Made by a program: the position numbers and the translations under genes. 64,000 bases of DNA from Phenylobacterium sp. (GTDB lineage Bacteria > Pseudomonadota > Alphaproteobacteria > Caulobacterales > Caulobacteraceae), in assembly GCF_030693625.1 (NCBI RefSeq), contig NZ_JAUYAF010000073.1:20923-84922 (forward strand), in the 5' to 3' direction. This document shows, piece by piece, positions 1-9,312 of the stretch (its first letter is position 1; the number at the start of each line of letters is the position of its first letter). The notes below the pieces were generated by a model. The model worked only from the letters and a program-made list of their open reading frames with translations, ran no database searches and was not told where the DNA came from.

Positions 1-1
1 G

Positions 2-961
2 TTCGTCGGCCAGGAGCAGGCCAAGGGGAATCTCTCGGTGTTCATCGAGGCCGCCAAGGCCCGCGCCGAGGCCCTGGACCACGTCCTGCTGTTCGGCCCG
101 CCGGGCCTGGGCAAGACCACGCTCGCCCAGATCGTCGCCCGTGAGCTGGGGGTGAACTTCCGCGCCACCAGCGGTCCGGTCCTGGCCAAGGCCGGCGATC
201 TGGCGGCCATCCTGACCAATCTCGAACCGCGCGACGTGCTGTTCATCGACGAGATCCACCGCCTGCCGGCCAATGTGGAGGAAATCCTCTATCCGGCGAT
301 GGAGGATCACGTGCTGGACCTGATCATCGGCGACGGCCCCTCGGCCCGTTCGATCCGCATCGACCTGGCGCCCTTCACCCTGGTGGCGGCGACGACGCGG
401 GCGGGCCTGCTGGCCACGCCGCTGCGCGACCGCTTCGGCATCCCCTTGCGCCTGGAGTTCTACACCCACGCAGAGCTGCAGAAGGTGCTGACCCAGGCCG
501 CCCGGAAGATGAACCTGGAGCTGTCGCCGGACGGCGCCCTGGAGATCGCCGCCCGCGCACGCGGCACGCCCCGCGTCGCCGGACGCCTGCTGCGCCGGGT
601 GCGCGACTTCGCCGCCGCCGACGGCGCCACCCTCATTGACCAGAAGGCCGCCGCCAAGGCGCTGGCGCGTCTGGACGTGGACGAAGCCGGGCTGGACGCC
701 CTGGACCGCCGCTACCTGCGCGCCCTGATCGAGAACTATGGCGGCGGGCCGGCCGGGGTGGAGACCCTGGCCTACGCCATCGCCGAGGCCCGCGACGCGG
801 TGGAGGACGTCATCGAGCCCTTCCTGCTGCAGCAGGGCTTCATCCAGCGCACGCCGCGCGGCCGGATGGTCTGCGCCAAGGCCTACACCCACATCGGCCT
901 GACCCCGCCGCCGCAGATCCAGGCGGGCGGACAGCCGGGGCTGTTCGAGGAGGAGTCGTGA
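2..961 (+). CDS. ruvB: Holliday junction branch migration ATPase RuvB (5' truncated by window)
   Basis: The frame is open from base 2 and lacks only roughly the first 25 residues of a normal RuvB. RuvB is the AAA+ hexameric motor that drives branch migration of Holliday junctions with RuvA, handing them to RuvC for cleavage. Visible landmarks are Walker [10 protein letters not shown], Walker [10 protein letters not shown], the sensor stretch AATTRAG, the arginine-finger region LRDRFGI and the C-terminal winged helix ending near TPRGRMV. A GTG at 38 is an internal valine, not the start. Upstream ruvC/ruvA would lie outside the window. Family assignment is firm. Confidence 0.97.
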   Translation, partial: FVGQEQAKGNLSVFIEAAKARAEALDHVLLFGPPGLGKTTLAQIVARELGVNFRATSGPVLAKAGDLAAILTNLEPRDVLFIDEIHRLPANVEEILYPAMEDHVLDLIIGDGPSARSIRIDLAPFTLVAATTRAGLLATPLRDRFGIPLRLEFYTHAELQKVLTQAARKMNLELSPDGALEIAARARGTPRVAGRLLRRVRDFAAADGATLIDQKAAAKALARLDVDEAGLDALDRRYLRALIENYGGGPAGVETLAYAIAEARDAVEDVIEPFLLQQGFIQRTPRGRMVCAKAYTHIGLTPPPQIQAGGQPGLFEEES

Positions 962-967
962 AAATCG

Positions 968-1101
968 CCGCTCATCCCGGCGAAGGCCGGGCCTCAGATT
1001 CATCTCCGGTGTTCAGCGCCTGATCACGGGCAGCGCCTCGGATATCATCTCAAATGGCCCCGGGGGTTCACCTGGGTCCCGGCCTTCGCCGGGATGAGCG
1101 G
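968..1101. repeat. Intergenic inverted-repeat element with perfect 24-bp arms
   Basis: Bases 968-991 and 1078-1101 are exact reverse complements over 24 bp, separated by 86 bp. The arms contain the motif CTCATCCCGGCGAAGGCCGG, which I recognise as a common dispersed palindromic repeat of alphaproteobacterial intergenic DNA. The right arm contains an ATG in frame with the next gene, which artificially extends that reading frame. The element sits between ruvB and a membrane-protein gene and could also form a large stem in a read-through transcript. No transposase is associated. Confidence 0.85.
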
Positions 1102-1147
1102 GCATTGGTTCTCGACCGCCTCGCTCCCGTCGCGGCATAAGGGGCTG

Positions 1148-1519
1148 ATGCGTACCCTTTCCCTGATCCTGCTAGGCGCCGTGCTCTGGTTCCTCGCCGC
1201 GGTGTTCCTCCGGCTGGCCATGCCGTGGGGACTGTTCGGCGGCGGGTACACGACGGCCATCCTGTTCGGAATCACCGCCCTGCTGGCGCCGGTGCTGTTG
1301 AGCGCCGTGCACCGCCTGACCGCCGGCGGCGAGGCGCCCCGCCTGCGCACCGCGGCCATTATCTGCCTGGTGGGGGCGCTGCTGGGCTCGGTGGCGATGA
1401 CCTGGTCGCCCGAGCTCTACGCCGCCAACCCCGCCCGCCTGGTGGCGGGCGCAGCCTGGCTGCTGTTCGGGCTCGGCGCGCTCCTCACCTCGGCCATGCT
1501 GCAGGACCGAACCCGATGA
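1148..1519 (+). CDS. Small integral membrane protein, function unknown
   Basis: A 123-residue, strongly hydrophobic protein with about four predicted membrane segments: near residues 3-23, 28-52, 65-85 and 92-116. It resembles small four-helix proteins of the DUF5367 type, but I cannot confirm this. I chose ATG 1148 (MRTLSLIL) over ATG 1094 because the earlier codon lies in the right arm of the inverted repeat, which would give a non-hydrophobic leader. Its stop overlaps the ybgC start as ATGA, so it may be the first gene translated in the tol-pal transcript. No function is claimed. Confidence 0.7.
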   Translation: MRTLSLILLGAVLWFLAAVFLRLAMPWGLFGGGYTTAILFGITALLAPVLLSAVHRLTAGGEAPRLRTAAIICLVGALLGSVAMTWSPELYAANPARLVAGAAWLLFGLGALLTSAMLQDRTR

Positions 1520-1953
1520 TCGAACCCTCCGCCGGCGAGATCGTCGGCCGTGAGCACCGCCTGCCGGTGCGCATCTACTACGAGGACACCGACTTCACCG
1601 GCGTCGTCTACCATGGCCAGTATGTGCGGTTCTTCGAGCGCGGCCGCAGCGATTTCCTGCGGGTGGCGGGCATCGGCCACGCGCAGCTGCTGGACCGCCC
1701 GGACCCGGCCGCCTTCACCGTCGTGCGGTTGGAGATCGACTTCAAGGCGCCGGCCCGCATCGACGACGCGCTTCTTGTGCGCACGACCTATGACCGGATG
1801 GCCGGACCGCGCCTGTTCATCGACCAGAAGATCACCCGCGGCGAGCAACTGATTGCGCAGGCGATCGTCGAGGCCGCCTGTATCGATCTCGCAGGACGGC
1901 CACGAAAACCGCCTAAAGAACTCATAGCGACGCTCCGGCCTCTGTTTTGCTAG
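1516..1953 (+). CDS. ybgC: Tol-Pal-associated acyl-CoA thioesterase YbgC
   Basis: 145 residues with a single hotdog fold. The signature YYEDTDFTGVVYHGQYVRFF at about residues 21-40 matches YbgC-type 4-hydroxybenzoyl-CoA thioesterases; the catalytic aspartate should be D26. The family hydrolyses short or medium acyl-CoAs at the inner face of the membrane and is almost always the first gene of tol-pal operons, as here. The start was set at ATG 1516, which overlaps the preceding stop, although the frame stays open further upstream. The exact physiological substrate is unsettled for the family. Confidence 0.93.
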   Translation: MIEPSAGEIVGREHRLPVRIYYEDTDFTGVVYHGQYVRFFERGRSDFLRVAGIGHAQLLDRPDPAAFTVVRLEIDFKAPARIDDALLVRTTYDRMAGPRLFIDQKITRGEQLIAQAIVEAACIDLAGRPRKPPKELIATLRPLFC

Positions 1954-2001
1954 AGCGCGATAGCCGAAAGTGAACTTCCGGTTTCGGCGGCCATCGCGCT
2001 C
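1953..2001. repeat. Imperfect palindromic hairpin between ybgC and tolQ
   Basis: GAGCGCGAT (1953-1961) pairs with ATCGCGCTC (1993-2001), and inside it GCCGAAA (1963-1969) pairs with TTTCGGC (1982-1988). It starts at the ybgC stop codon. It could attenuate the transcript or stabilise the processed mRNA. It resembles dispersed TAGAGCG-starting intergenic palindromes of Caulobacterales, an association from general knowledge that I cannot check here. Confidence 0.6.
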
Positions 2002-2131
2002 CAACCAGGAGTGGGCAGAAATGTTCGTTTCAAAGTGAGACGTACATTTCTGTGGTGGCTTGGCCACAAGTTCGACACTGCGCTGTCCCAAGCCAATCCT
2101 GGCCGGACGCTAACCACGGAGCCCAGGCCGC

Positions 2132-2842
2132 ATGGACCCCGCAGTCCCCGCCGCGATCACCCCCGAGACCTTCTCCTTCATCTCCCTTTTCTTGCGCGCC
2201 GACTGGGTCGTGAAGAGCGTGATGATCGGCCTGGCCGTGGCCTCGCTCTGGTCCTGGACCGTGATCATCGACAAGTTCTTCCGCTTCAGCGCGCTGAACA
2301 GCCAGGCTGACCGGTTCGAGAATCAGGTCTCCTCGGGCCGCAGCCTGGAGGACATCGCCGCCGAGGCCGGCGAGCGGCCCAAGCACGCCCTGCCCCGCAT
2401 GCTGCAGGGCGCCCTGCGTGAATGGCGCGACGCTCGCGGCAAGGGCCTCTCCACCGACACCCAGGCCGCCTTCCTGATCCAGCGGATCGACCGGGTGCTG
2501 GACACCACCATCGCCCGCGAGGCCCAGCGGGTGGAGGACGGCCTCGGCTCGCTGGCCATCGTCGCCACCGCCTCGCCCTTCATCGGCCTGTTCGGCACCG
2601 TCTGGGGGATCATGAACGCCTTCCAGGAGATCGCCATCCAGAAGAACACCAACCTCTCGGTGGTCGCCCCCTCCATCGCCGAGGCCCTGTTCGCCACGGC
2701 CATCGGCCTGGTGGCCGCCATCCCGGCCTATATCGCCTACAACAAGTTCTCCACCGACGCCTCGCGCTACACCGGCCGCCTCGAGGGCTTCGCCGACGAC
2801 CTGTCCACCGCCATCCAGCGGCGGCTGGCGGACCGGACCTAG
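2132..2842 (+). CDS. tolQ: Tol-Pal inner-membrane proton channel subunit TolQ
   Basis: 236 residues of the MotA/TolQ/ExbB family. Three membrane helices are visible, around residues 25-46 ([18 protein letters not shown]), 145-170 ([20 protein letters not shown]) and 185-208. TolQ pentamers surround TolR helices and convert the proton-motive force into movement of TolA, which tightens the outer membrane at division. It is followed after three bases by tolR. The start at ATG 2132 gives the normal TolQ N-terminus with a periplasmic leader. Confidence 0.97.
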   Translation: MDPAVPAAITPETFSFISLFLRADWVVKSVMIGLAVASLWSWTVIIDKFFRFSALNSQADRFENQVSSGRSLEDIAAEAGERPKHALPRMLQGALREWRDARGKGLSTDTQAAFLIQRIDRVLDTTIAREAQRVEDGLGSLAIVATASPFIGLFGTVWGIMNAFQEIAIQKNTNLSVVAPSIAEALFATAIGLVAAIPAYIAYNKFSTDASRYTGRLEGFADDLSTAIQRRLADRT

Positions 2843-2845
2843 GCC

Positions 2846-3340
2846 ATGGCGATCTCGAGCCACGACGCGTTCTCAGCCTCGGGCGGCGGCGGCCGCCGAC
2901 GCCGCCGTGGCGGCCGCAGGGGCGCCCTGTCGGAAATCAACGTCACGCCCCTGGTGGACGTGATGCTGGTGCTGCTGATCGTCTTCATGGTGTCGGCGCC
3001 CCTGTTGACCGTCGGCGTCCCGGTGGAATTGCCCAAGACCGAGGCCGGCTCCATGCAGGACCAGGCCGAGCCGCTGACCGTCTCCATCCGCGCCGACGGC
3101 TCGCTGTTCGTGCAGGAGGAGCCCGTGGCCTTCGCCGGCCTCTCGCCGCGCCTGCGCGCCATGGCCGGCGACACCACCAAGCCGATCTATGTCCGCGCCG
3201 ACGGCCGGGCCGCCTATTCGGTGGTCGCCCAGGTGATGGCGGCGCTTTCCACCTCCGGCTTCACCTCGATCAACCTGATCACCGACACGGGCGGCCCCTC
3301 CTCCGGCGGCGCCCCCGTCCCGGACGCTCCGGCGGGTTGA
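2846..3340 (+). CDS. tolR: Tol-Pal inner-membrane protein TolR
   Basis: 164 residues of the ExbD/TolR family. A basic, Gly/Arg-rich cytoplasmic N-terminus is followed by [20 protein letters not shown], the family signature, with the essential proton-carrying aspartate at D38 in the single membrane helix. The rest is the periplasmic domain, which binds peptidoglycan in known homologues. The N-terminal run of eight arginines before the helix is longer than in E. coli TolR. It lies three bases after tolQ and seven before tolA, consistent with one operon. Confidence 0.96.
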   Translation: MAISSHDAFSASGGGGRRRRRGGRRGALSEINVTPLVDVMLVLLIVFMVSAPLLTVGVPVELPKTEAGSMQDQAEPLTVSIRADGSLFVQEEPVAFAGLSPRLRAMAGDTTKPIYVRADGRAAYSVVAQVMAALSTSGFTSINLITDTGGPSSGGAPVPDAPAG

Positions 3341-3347
3341 GGCCGGC

Positions 3348-4169
3348 ATGACGCGCACCGGGTCGGATTTCTCCGCGGCGATGATCGTCTCCGTCCTGCT
3401 GCACGGCGGGGTGATCGTGGCCGCCTTGATTTCCTGGCCAAAGGAACCGCCTCAGGTTGGAACCACCGTGCCGGTCAACATCATCTCCAACGCCACCTAC
3501 ACCGACCTGCGCGCCGCCGCCCAGGCCGCCCAGGAGCAGATGGCCACCACCGAGCAGCCCGTCCCCGACGCCCCGCCCGAGGCCGCCATCGAGGCGCCCC
3601 TGCCCGAACCGCTGCCCCCGGCTCCCGTCCCCGCGCCGAGCCCCGTCAAGCCCGCGCCGGCGGCGGCCAAGCCCACGGTCGACCCCACCGCCAAGGGCGT
3701 CCAGAAACCCGCCGCCAAGCCGCAGAAGGCTCTGGACCTCGACGCCCTTTCGGCCAGCATCGCCAAGTCCCGCCCCGCCGGGGGCAAGTCCTCGTCCGCG
3801 GCCAGAGGGCCCACGCGGCAGGAGACCGCCCTCGAGGCCCGCGCCGCGGCCGGCGCCGGCAAGGGGGTCTCGGCCAGCGCGCTGGCGGGCCTGGTCTCGC
3901 AGATCGAGCGCCGGTGGAACCCCAACTGCGAGGTCGAGGGCGGCCGTGACGTGCGGGTGCGCGTCACCTTCACCCTCTCGGCCACCGGTCAGGTGGTCGG
4001 CGCCGTGGAAGCCGGCGGCCAGGAAACCTCTTCCAATCCCGTGGTCCGGGCCGCCGCAGAACGGGCCATCCGCGCCGTTCGCCAGGCCGCCGCCGACAAG
4101 GCCCTGCCCCGTGAAGTCTACGGTCAAGCCTGGGCCCCCACCTTCAACGCCCAGGAAGCCTGCCAATGA
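3348..4169 (+). CDS. tolA: Tol-Pal energy-transducing protein TolA
   Basis: 273 residues. An uncleaved N-terminal membrane anchor (about 10-28) is followed by a low-complexity Ala/Pro/Lys-rich stretch to about residue 165. A C-terminal TonB-like domain (about 175-273) contains two cysteines, as in TolA domain III. TolA spans the periplasm, is energised by TolQR and contacts TolB/Pal. The middle region is proline-rich rather than the long Ala/Lys helix of enterobacterial TolA, as is usual in alphaproteobacteria. Its stop overlaps a possible tolB start. Confidence 0.93.
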   Translation: MTRTGSDFSAAMIVSVLLHGGVIVAALISWPKEPPQVGTTVPVNIISNATYTDLRAAAQAAQEQMATTEQPVPDAPPEAAIEAPLPEPLPPAPVPAPSPVKPAPAAAKPTVDPTAKGVQKPAAKPQKALDLDALSASIAKSRPAGGKSSSAARGPTRQETALEARAAAGAGKGVSASALAGLVSQIERRWNPNCEVEGGRDVRVRVTFTLSATGQVVGAVEAGGQETSSNPVVRAAAERAIRAVRQAAADKALPREVYGQAWAPTFNAQEACQ

Positions 4170-4192
4170 GCGCCCTAAAGGAGACCCGCCCG

Positions 4193-5488
4193 ATGCGATT
4201 GAAGGCCGTCTGTCTGGCTCTCGCCAGCCTCATGCTTGTCACGGTGTCAGTAGCCACGCCGGCCGCCGCCCAGATCGAGATCAACGTCAACAAGGGCGAC
4301 GTTCAGCCCCTGCCCATCGCCATCCCCGCCTTTGGCGGAGCCCGCGGCGCCGACATCGCCCAGGTCATCACGGGCAACCTGGAGCGCTCGGGCCTCTTCG
4401 CCCCTATCGGTCAGCAGGCCTATATCGAGAAGGGTCTGAACGTGGCCGTCCAGCCGCGCTTCCCCGACTGGAAGGCGATCAACGCCCAGGCCCTGGTCAA
4501 TGGCCAGGTCACCGTCGAGGGCGGCCGGCTGCGGGTCGATTTCCGCCTCTGGGACATCTTTTCGGAGCAGCAGCTCCTGGGCCTGCAGTTCACCTCCACG
4601 CCTGAGAACTGGCGTCGCGTGGCCCACAAGATTTCCGACGCCGTCTATGAGCGGCTGACGGGCGAGAAGGGCTATTTCGACACCCGTATCGTCTTCGTCT
4701 CCGAGACCGGGGGTCGCATCAACCGGACCAAGACCCTGGCCATCATGGATCAGGACGGCGCCAATCCCAGCTACCTGACCGACGGCTCCTACATCGTCAT
4801 GTCGCCGCGCTTCTCGGCCACCAGCCAGGAGATCACCTACATGACCCTGCGGCCGGAGGGTTCGGCCATCTACCTGTTCAACCTGGAGACCGCCCGGCGC
4901 GAAAGCATCGGCCAGTTCCCGGGCATGGTCTATGCGCCGCGCTTCTCGCCGGACGGCGGCCGGGTGGCCTTCTCCGTGGAGCGGGGCGGCAACAGCGACA
5001 TCTATGTGATGAACCTCAAGAGCCGCAGCTCGGCGCGCCTGACCTCCGACCCCGGCATCGACACCTCGGCCTCGTTCTCGCCCGACGGGACCAAGATCGT
5101 CTTCAACTCCGACCGCGGCGGCCAGCCCCAGCTCTACATCATGAATTCCGACGGCTCAGGCGTCCGTCGCATTTCTTACGGATCGGGCCGCTATACGACC
5201 CCGGTCTGGAGCCCGGTGGGGGACTTCATCGCCTTCACCAAGCAGACCGGCGGGGAGTTCCACATCGGGGTCATGCGTCCGGACGGTTCGGATGAGCGGC
5301 TTTTGACCACCAGCTATCTCGACGAAAGCCCCACCTGGGCGCCGAACGGGCGCGTGCTGATGTTCAGCCGTGAAACGCCAGGCGGACCTCCGCGTTTGTG
5401 GACGGTGGATGTAACAGGTCGGATCCTGCGGCCGGCGCCCTATCCGGGCTCTGGCTCAGACCCAGCCTGGTCTCCGCTGCTCAACTGA
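4193..5488 (+). CDS. tolB: Tol-Pal periplasmic beta-propeller protein TolB
   Basis: 431 residues. The start was set at ATG 4193 because AAAGGAG lies eight bases upstream and the product then begins with a clean Sec signal peptide ending in ATPAAA. An in-frame ATG at 4166 overlapping tolA is the alternative. An N-terminal TolB domain is followed by a six-bladed propeller with recurrent PD40 signatures: [35 protein letters not shown] and [11 protein letters not shown]. TolB binds Pal through the propeller and TolA through its N-terminus. It closes the tolQRAB block. Confidence 0.97.
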   Translation: MRLKAVCLALASLMLVTVSVATPAAAQIEINVNKGDVQPLPIAIPAFGGARGADIAQVITGNLERSGLFAPIGQQAYIEKGLNVAVQPRFPDWKAINAQALVNGQVTVEGGRLRVDFRLWDIFSEQQLLGLQFTSTPENWRRVAHKISDAVYERLTGEKGYFDTRIVFVSETGGRINRTKTLAIMDQDGANPSYLTDGSYIVMSPRFSATSQEITYMTLRPEGSAIYLFNLETARRESIGQFPGMVYAPRFSPDGGRVAFSVERGGNSDIYVMNLKSRSSARLTSDPGIDTSASFSPDGTKIVFNSDRGGQPQLYIMNSDGSGVRRISYGSGRYTTPVWSPVGDFIAFTKQTGGEFHIGVMRPDGSDERLLTTSYLDESPTWAPNGRVLMFSRETPGGPPRLWTVDVTGRILRPAPYPGSGSDPAWSPLLN

Positions 5489-5617
5489 CGAGAGAATTCA
5501 GGTGTAACGTTTGCATAGTGGCGGTCATTTGAAATGTCCGTCACACGGAAATGCAGGTACAGTTTAGTGAATGGCGCGGTTGGCGCCGGCGAAACCCAGC
5601 TTAAGGAGAAGCCAGAC

Positions 5618-6154
5618 ATGAGCTTCAGCACCAAGCACGCCCTTCGACTGGCGCTTGTCACCACCGCGGCTCTGTCCATGGCCGCCTGCGCCAGCAAGCC
5701 CAAGCCCGGCCCGGGCGTCGGCCCTGGCCCCGGCCCTGGCTACCCGTCGCAACCGGGTCCCGGCCCCGGCGTCGGCAATGTGGTCCCCGGTTCGATCCAG
5801 GACTTCGTCGTCAACATCGGCGACCGAGTCTATTTCGATTTCGACCAGTATGACATCCGCTCCGACGCCGGCCCGGTGCTTGACGCCCAGGCCCAGTGGC
5901 TGATGCGTTACCAGGGCGTCCAGGTCCGCATCGAGGGTAACGCCGACGAACGCGGCACCCGCGAGTACAACCTGGCCCTCGGCGCACGCCGCGCCAATTC
6001 GGTGCGGGAATACCTGGTGAGCCGCGGCGTCTCGCCGGCGCGGATCTCCACCGTGTCCTTCGGCAAGGAACGCCCGATCGATCCGGGCACCAGCGAGGAC
6101 GCCTATCAGCGCAACCGGAACGGCCACACCGCCATCACCGGCGGCGCGCGCTAA
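5618..6154 (+). CDS. pal: Peptidoglycan-associated outer-membrane lipoprotein Pal
   Basis: 178 residues. The start is ATG 5618, with TTAAGGAG upstream; it gives a lipoprotein signal with lipobox MAAC. A Gly/Pro repeat linker (about residues 28-60) leads to a C-terminal OmpA-like domain with VYFDFDQYDIRSDA, RIEGNADERGTREYN and LGARRANSVREYL, the residues that hold diaminopimelate of peptidoglycan. Pal ties the outer membrane to the wall and is recruited to the division site by TolQRAB. A 129-bp gap separates it from tolB, enough for its own promoter. A terminator follows. Confidence 0.97.
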   Translation: MSFSTKHALRLALVTTAALSMAACASKPKPGPGVGPGPGPGYPSQPGPGPGVGNVVPGSIQDFVVNIGDRVYFDFDQYDIRSDAGPVLDAQAQWLMRYQGVQVRIEGNADERGTREYNLALGARRANSVREYLVSRGVSPARISTVSFGKERPIDPGTSEDAYQRNRNGHTAITGGAR

Positions 6155-6185
6155 GAACCGCCAGTACCAGTTCGAGGAGAGTGCG

Positions 6186-6216
6186 AGAGGGGTCCCCGCA
6201 GCGGGACCCCTCTTTG
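6186..6216 (+). terminator. Rho-independent terminator after pal
   Basis: A perfect 11-bp stem, AGAGGGGTCCC (6186-6196) with GGGACCCCTCT (6203-6213), has a six-base loop and is followed by TTTGCGTT. It lies 31 bp after the pal stop and separates pal from cpoB, suggesting cpoB-tilS are at least partly independently transcribed. Confidence 0.85.
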
Positions 6217-6280
6217 CGTTCTGGACTAATCCCACGGACGAGCCCCAATTTGGCCCACCCGACCTGAAGATGATGACCGC

Positions 6281-7129
6281 ATGACCTTTCGCCGCCTCGC
6301 CCTCGCCTCCGCCGCCGTCCTGACCCTGGTCAGCTCAGGCCCCGCCTTCGCCCAGACGCCCATCGATCCGCTGGACGCCCGCGACGCGCGGCGCCTGGAC
6401 CGCATGGAGCAGGTGATGCGCGAGCTGCGCTCCATCGTCTTCCAAGGCCGCGACTCCGGAAAGCCGGTGGTGGTCCAGCCCGCCGAGACCGACTACCAGC
6501 TCCAGGAACTGACAAGGCGCATCGCCGACCTCGAACAGGCGCTCACCCGGGTGAACGGTCAGCTCGAGACCACCAACCACGACCTCCAACTCGCCAAGCG
6601 TGACGCCGAGGCCCTGAAGCGGGACAACAAGGCCCTGGCCGACCGGCTCGGCGGTGTGGAGCAGCGGCAGGTGGCGCCGGCGCTTGAGGGGCCGTCTCCC
6701 GATCTCGCCGGCGGCTCCAGCGGTGGGTCCGCCCCCGTCCAGACCGCGTCCGAGGCCTTCACCGCCGCCCGCCAGCTGATGCTCAGCGGCGACTACACAG
6801 GGGCGGAGGGCGCCTTCCGCGACTATGCGGACCGCTATGACACCAGCGCCAAGGCGCCCGAGGCTCGCTACTGGCTGGGCAAGACCCTCGCCGCCCGGGG
6901 CGCCAACGCCGATGCGGCCCAGGCCTATATCGCCGCCATCCGGGGCTGGCCCGCCACCGCCTGGGCGCCCGACGCCACGGTGGAGCTGGCCCGCTCGCTG
7001 ATCGCCATCCGGAAGCCCACCGACTCCTGCCAGATCCTTGGCGAGTTCGACCGGCGCTATCCCAAGGCGACGCCCGCCGTGAAGGGTCGCGCCGCCGCCG
7101 CCCGGACCCAGGCCAAGTGCGCGGCCTGA
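6281..7129 (+). CDS. cpoB: Periplasmic cell-division coordinator CpoB (YbgF)
   Basis: 282 residues. It has a Sec signal peptide cleaved near AFA-QT at residue 25, a coiled-coil (about 65-118) that trimerises the protein in homologues, a Gly/Ser linker, and a C-terminal TPR region (about 150-280) with motifs such as YWLGKTLAARG and AQAYIAAIRGWP. CpoB links Tol-Pal to peptidoglycan synthases and is the usual last gene of tol-pal loci. The pal terminator lies upstream. Its 3' end overlaps the tilS start. Confidence 0.92.
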   Translation: MTFRRLALASAAVLTLVSSGPAFAQTPIDPLDARDARRLDRMEQVMRELRSIVFQGRDSGKPVVVQPAETDYQLQELTRRIADLEQALTRVNGQLETTNHDLQLAKRDAEALKRDNKALADRLGGVEQRQVAPALEGPSPDLAGGSSGGSAPVQTASEAFTAARQLMLSGDYTGAEGAFRDYADRYDTSAKAPEARYWLGKTLAARGANADAAQAYIAAIRGWPATAWAPDATVELARSLIAIRKPTDSCQILGEFDRRYPKATPAVKGRAAAARTQAKCAA

Positions 7130-8328
7130 CCGCCGCCGTCCACGAGGTTCTAGACCGCCGCCTGCTGAGCGCCTCGCCCGCGCCGATCGCCGTCGCCCTG
7201 TCCGGCGGCGGAGACTCCCTGGCGCTCAGTCTGATCGCCGCCGACTGGTCGAAGGTCCGTAGGCGGCGCCTGCTGATCCTGACCGTCGATCATGGCCTGC
7301 GCGCCGAGAGCGCGGCCTGGACCAGGGCCTGCGCCGCAACGGCCGATCGCCTGGGCGCCGACTTCCAGGCCCTGGCCTGGGAGGGCGACAAGCCCACCAC
7401 CGGCCTGCCCGCCGCCGCCCGAAGCGCCCGCCACCGGCTGATCGCCGACGCCGCGCGGGCGGCCGGGGCAAAGGTGATCCTCATGGGCCACACCGCCAGT
7501 GACCGGCTGGAGGCCGCCGCCATGCGGCAGGCCGGCGCCTCGACCCCAAGTCCCCGCGAGTGGACCCCATCACCGACATGGCCCCAGGGCCGAGACCTCT
7601 TCCTGCTGCGCCCCGTGCTTTCCCAGACCCGCGCGGAGATCCGGGCCTGGCTGGCGGAGCGTGGCGAAACCTGGATCGAGGACCCCGCCAATGAGGATCC
7701 CCGCTTCGCGCGGGCCCGCGCGCGGGCGACCCTGACCGGCGACGAGACGGACACCGTCCTTTCGGCCCCCGTACTGGCCGGTCTCGCCCTCGCCACCGCC
7801 GACCTGGCGGGAGGGCTTGCGACGCCCCGCGCGCTGCTACGGGGGGCGCCGGCGGCCTTCCTCGCCGCCGCCTGCCTCTGCGCCGCCGGAACCGCCCGAC
7901 CGCCCCGCGGCGACCGCCTGAAGCGCCTAGCGGACGTCCTGAGGGGCGAGCGCGATCTCACGGCCACCCTGGCCGGAGCCCGGATCGAGGGCGACCAGCG
8001 CGACGTCCGGTTTCTGCGCGACCCTGGCCGCGCAGGTCTGGAGATACTCTCGCTCGCCGCGGGGCAGACGGCTGTCTGGGATGGACGGTTCGAGATCACC
8101 ACGGACCGGCCCATTGTGGTCCAGGCTCTGGTGGGGCACGCGGCCAGCCTCTCGCCGGCTTCACGCTCGGCGCTGCAGCGCCTGCCGGCCGGGGCACGCG
8201 GCGGCCTGCCCTTCATCCCGGGAGCAGGCTCCCCCGTCCTGGCGGCGATTCCAGGTGTGGTGGCCCGCCCGCTCGCCCTGCAGCGATTGCGCGCCGCCTG
8301 TGGTCTGATCGATCGGGAACCGGCCTAG
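7117..8328 (+). CDS. tilS: tRNA(Ile)-lysidine synthase TilS
   Basis: 403 residues, starting at a GTG that overlaps the cpoB end by 13 bases. TilS converts the wobble cytidine of tRNA-Ile(CAU) to lysidine. The N-type ATP-pyrophosphatase P-loop SGGGDS is at about residues 29-34, and the conserved WIEDPANEDPRFARARAR segment is present. The normally conserved HxxDD stretch reads GHTASDRLEA, so the first aspartate is serine, and the following RxxxGSG loop is altered. The C-terminal domain is short and Ala/Arg-rich. The identification rests on the P-loop, the DPxNxDxxFxR block and the position behind cpoB. Confidence 0.88.
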   Translation: MRGLTAAVHEVLDRRLLSASPAPIAVALSGGGDSLALSLIAADWSKVRRRRLLILTVDHGLRAESAAWTRACAATADRLGADFQALAWEGDKPTTGLPAAARSARHRLIADAARAAGAKVILMGHTASDRLEAAAMRQAGASTPSPREWTPSPTWPQGRDLFLLRPVLSQTRAEIRAWLAERGETWIEDPANEDPRFARARARATLTGDETDTVLSAPVLAGLALATADLAGGLATPRALLRGAPAAFLAAACLCAAGTARPPRGDRLKRLADVLRGERDLTATLAGARIEGDQRDVRFLRDPGRAGLEILSLAAGQTAVWDGRFEITTDRPIVVQALVGHAASLSPASRSALQRLPAGARGGLPFIPGAGSPVLAAIPGVVARPLALQRLRAACGLIDREPA

Positions 8329-8376
8329 CCGCTGCGGGGAGGCCTTGGGGTCGAGGCCCCCTTGGACTGAGCAACG

Positions 8377-8399
8377 GCCCGCGGCTGAAGGCTGCGGGC
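8377..8399. terminator. Hairpin between convergent tilS and hydrolase gene
   Basis: GCCCGCGGC (8377-8385) pairs with GCTGCGGGC (8391-8399) with one G-T wobble and a five-base loop. It lies in the 70-bp gap between two convergent stops. There is no T-run, so it is only a candidate terminator. Confidence 0.5.
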
Positions 8400-9265
8400 T
8401 AACCCTCCGCCATGACGTGCTCGATCCCGACGATGATCGGATCGGCGAAGCGTTTGCCCAGCAGGGTCGAGTGGTTGGCCCCGACGATGTCGGCGAGGTA
8501 GCCGCGGACCGAGGCATGGGCGGGCGCGGCCTGGATGGCTTTCAACCGCGCTCCGAGGCGCGTGCCGCCGGCATTGACCACCGCCACGGGCAGGTCGGGG
8601 TGATAGTGCCCGATCTCCCGTCCCTGGGCCGAGGTGGCCGGCCAGTGCATGACCTCCTCCGCCGACCAGTGGGCGTGGCTGGCCAGGCCGTAGATCCGGC
8701 GCTTCTCGGTAGAGGCCTCACCCTCGAGGCCGATCTTGTCACCGGCCACGAGGGCGAAGGGCTTCATGAAGCCGAGGCCGGACCAGCGGCCCACCAGCTT
8801 CATGGCGCGCAGGAACCCGTTGATGGCGCGCGCCGCCGCGGGGCTCTCGATGGTCTCGGGCGTCACGGCGTCCACCAGCACCACCCCGGTGACGCGCTCG
8901 CGATTGCGGCCGACGAACACGCGCAGCAGCAGGCCGCCCATGGAGTGGCCCACCAGGATCAGCGGCCCGGTCTCACCCACACGGGTCAGCAGCGCCTCGA
9001 GGTCGGCCACGATGGCGCGGCCGTCCCGCGGCCTGGGCCCTGGATCGGAATAGCCGAGCCCCGCCCGGTCATAAGCCATACTGCGCAGGCCCCTGTCGGC
9101 CAGGCGTTGCTGCACCACCGCCCAGTCGGCCGCGCACCCGAAGGCGCCGCACTCCAGCACGATCAGCGGCCCGGCCGTCTCGGGGCCCGCCCGCACGACG
9201 CGCAACCGCCGCCCGCCGATGTCGACGAGAGCCCCGCGCGTGGGATGGAAGCCTGCCTTGGCCAT
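8399..9265 (-). CDS. Alpha/beta-fold hydrolase
   Basis: 288 residues. A typical alpha/beta-hydrolase core: oxyanion region LIVLECGAFG, YDRAGLGYSDPGPRP, nucleophile elbow GHSMGG with the catalytic serine near residue 106, and a terminal histidine in GANHSTLL. The lid region is around residues 140-200. No signal peptide is visible, so it is probably cytoplasmic. The substrate cannot be told from the sequence. It is convergent with tilS, breaking the tilS-ftsH arrangement common in related bacteria. Confidence 0.85.
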   Translation of the reverse strand: MAKAGFHPTRGALVDIGGRRLRVVRAGPETAGPLIVLECGAFGCAADWAVVQQRLADRGLRSMAYDRAGLGYSDPGPRPRDGRAIVADLEALLTRVGETGPLILVGHSMGGLLLRVFVGRNRERVTGVVLVDAVTPETIESPAAARAINGFLRAMKLVGRWSGLGFMKPFALVAGDKIGLEGEASTEKRRIYGLASHAHWSAEEVMHWPATSAQGREIGHYHPDLPVAVVNAGGTRLGARLKAIQAAPAHASVRGYLADIVGANHSTLLGKRFADPIIVGIEHVMAEG

Positions 9266-9312
9266 GAGCCAGACCTAGGGGCCGGCCTGGGCCGAGGCAA
9301 GAGTGGCGTCGG

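Noticed and set aside
1225-1515. Long open frame upstream of ybgC in the same frame
   Set aside because: It overlaps the membrane-protein gene in another frame and gives an Arg/Pro-rich product; the YbgC homology begins at 1516.
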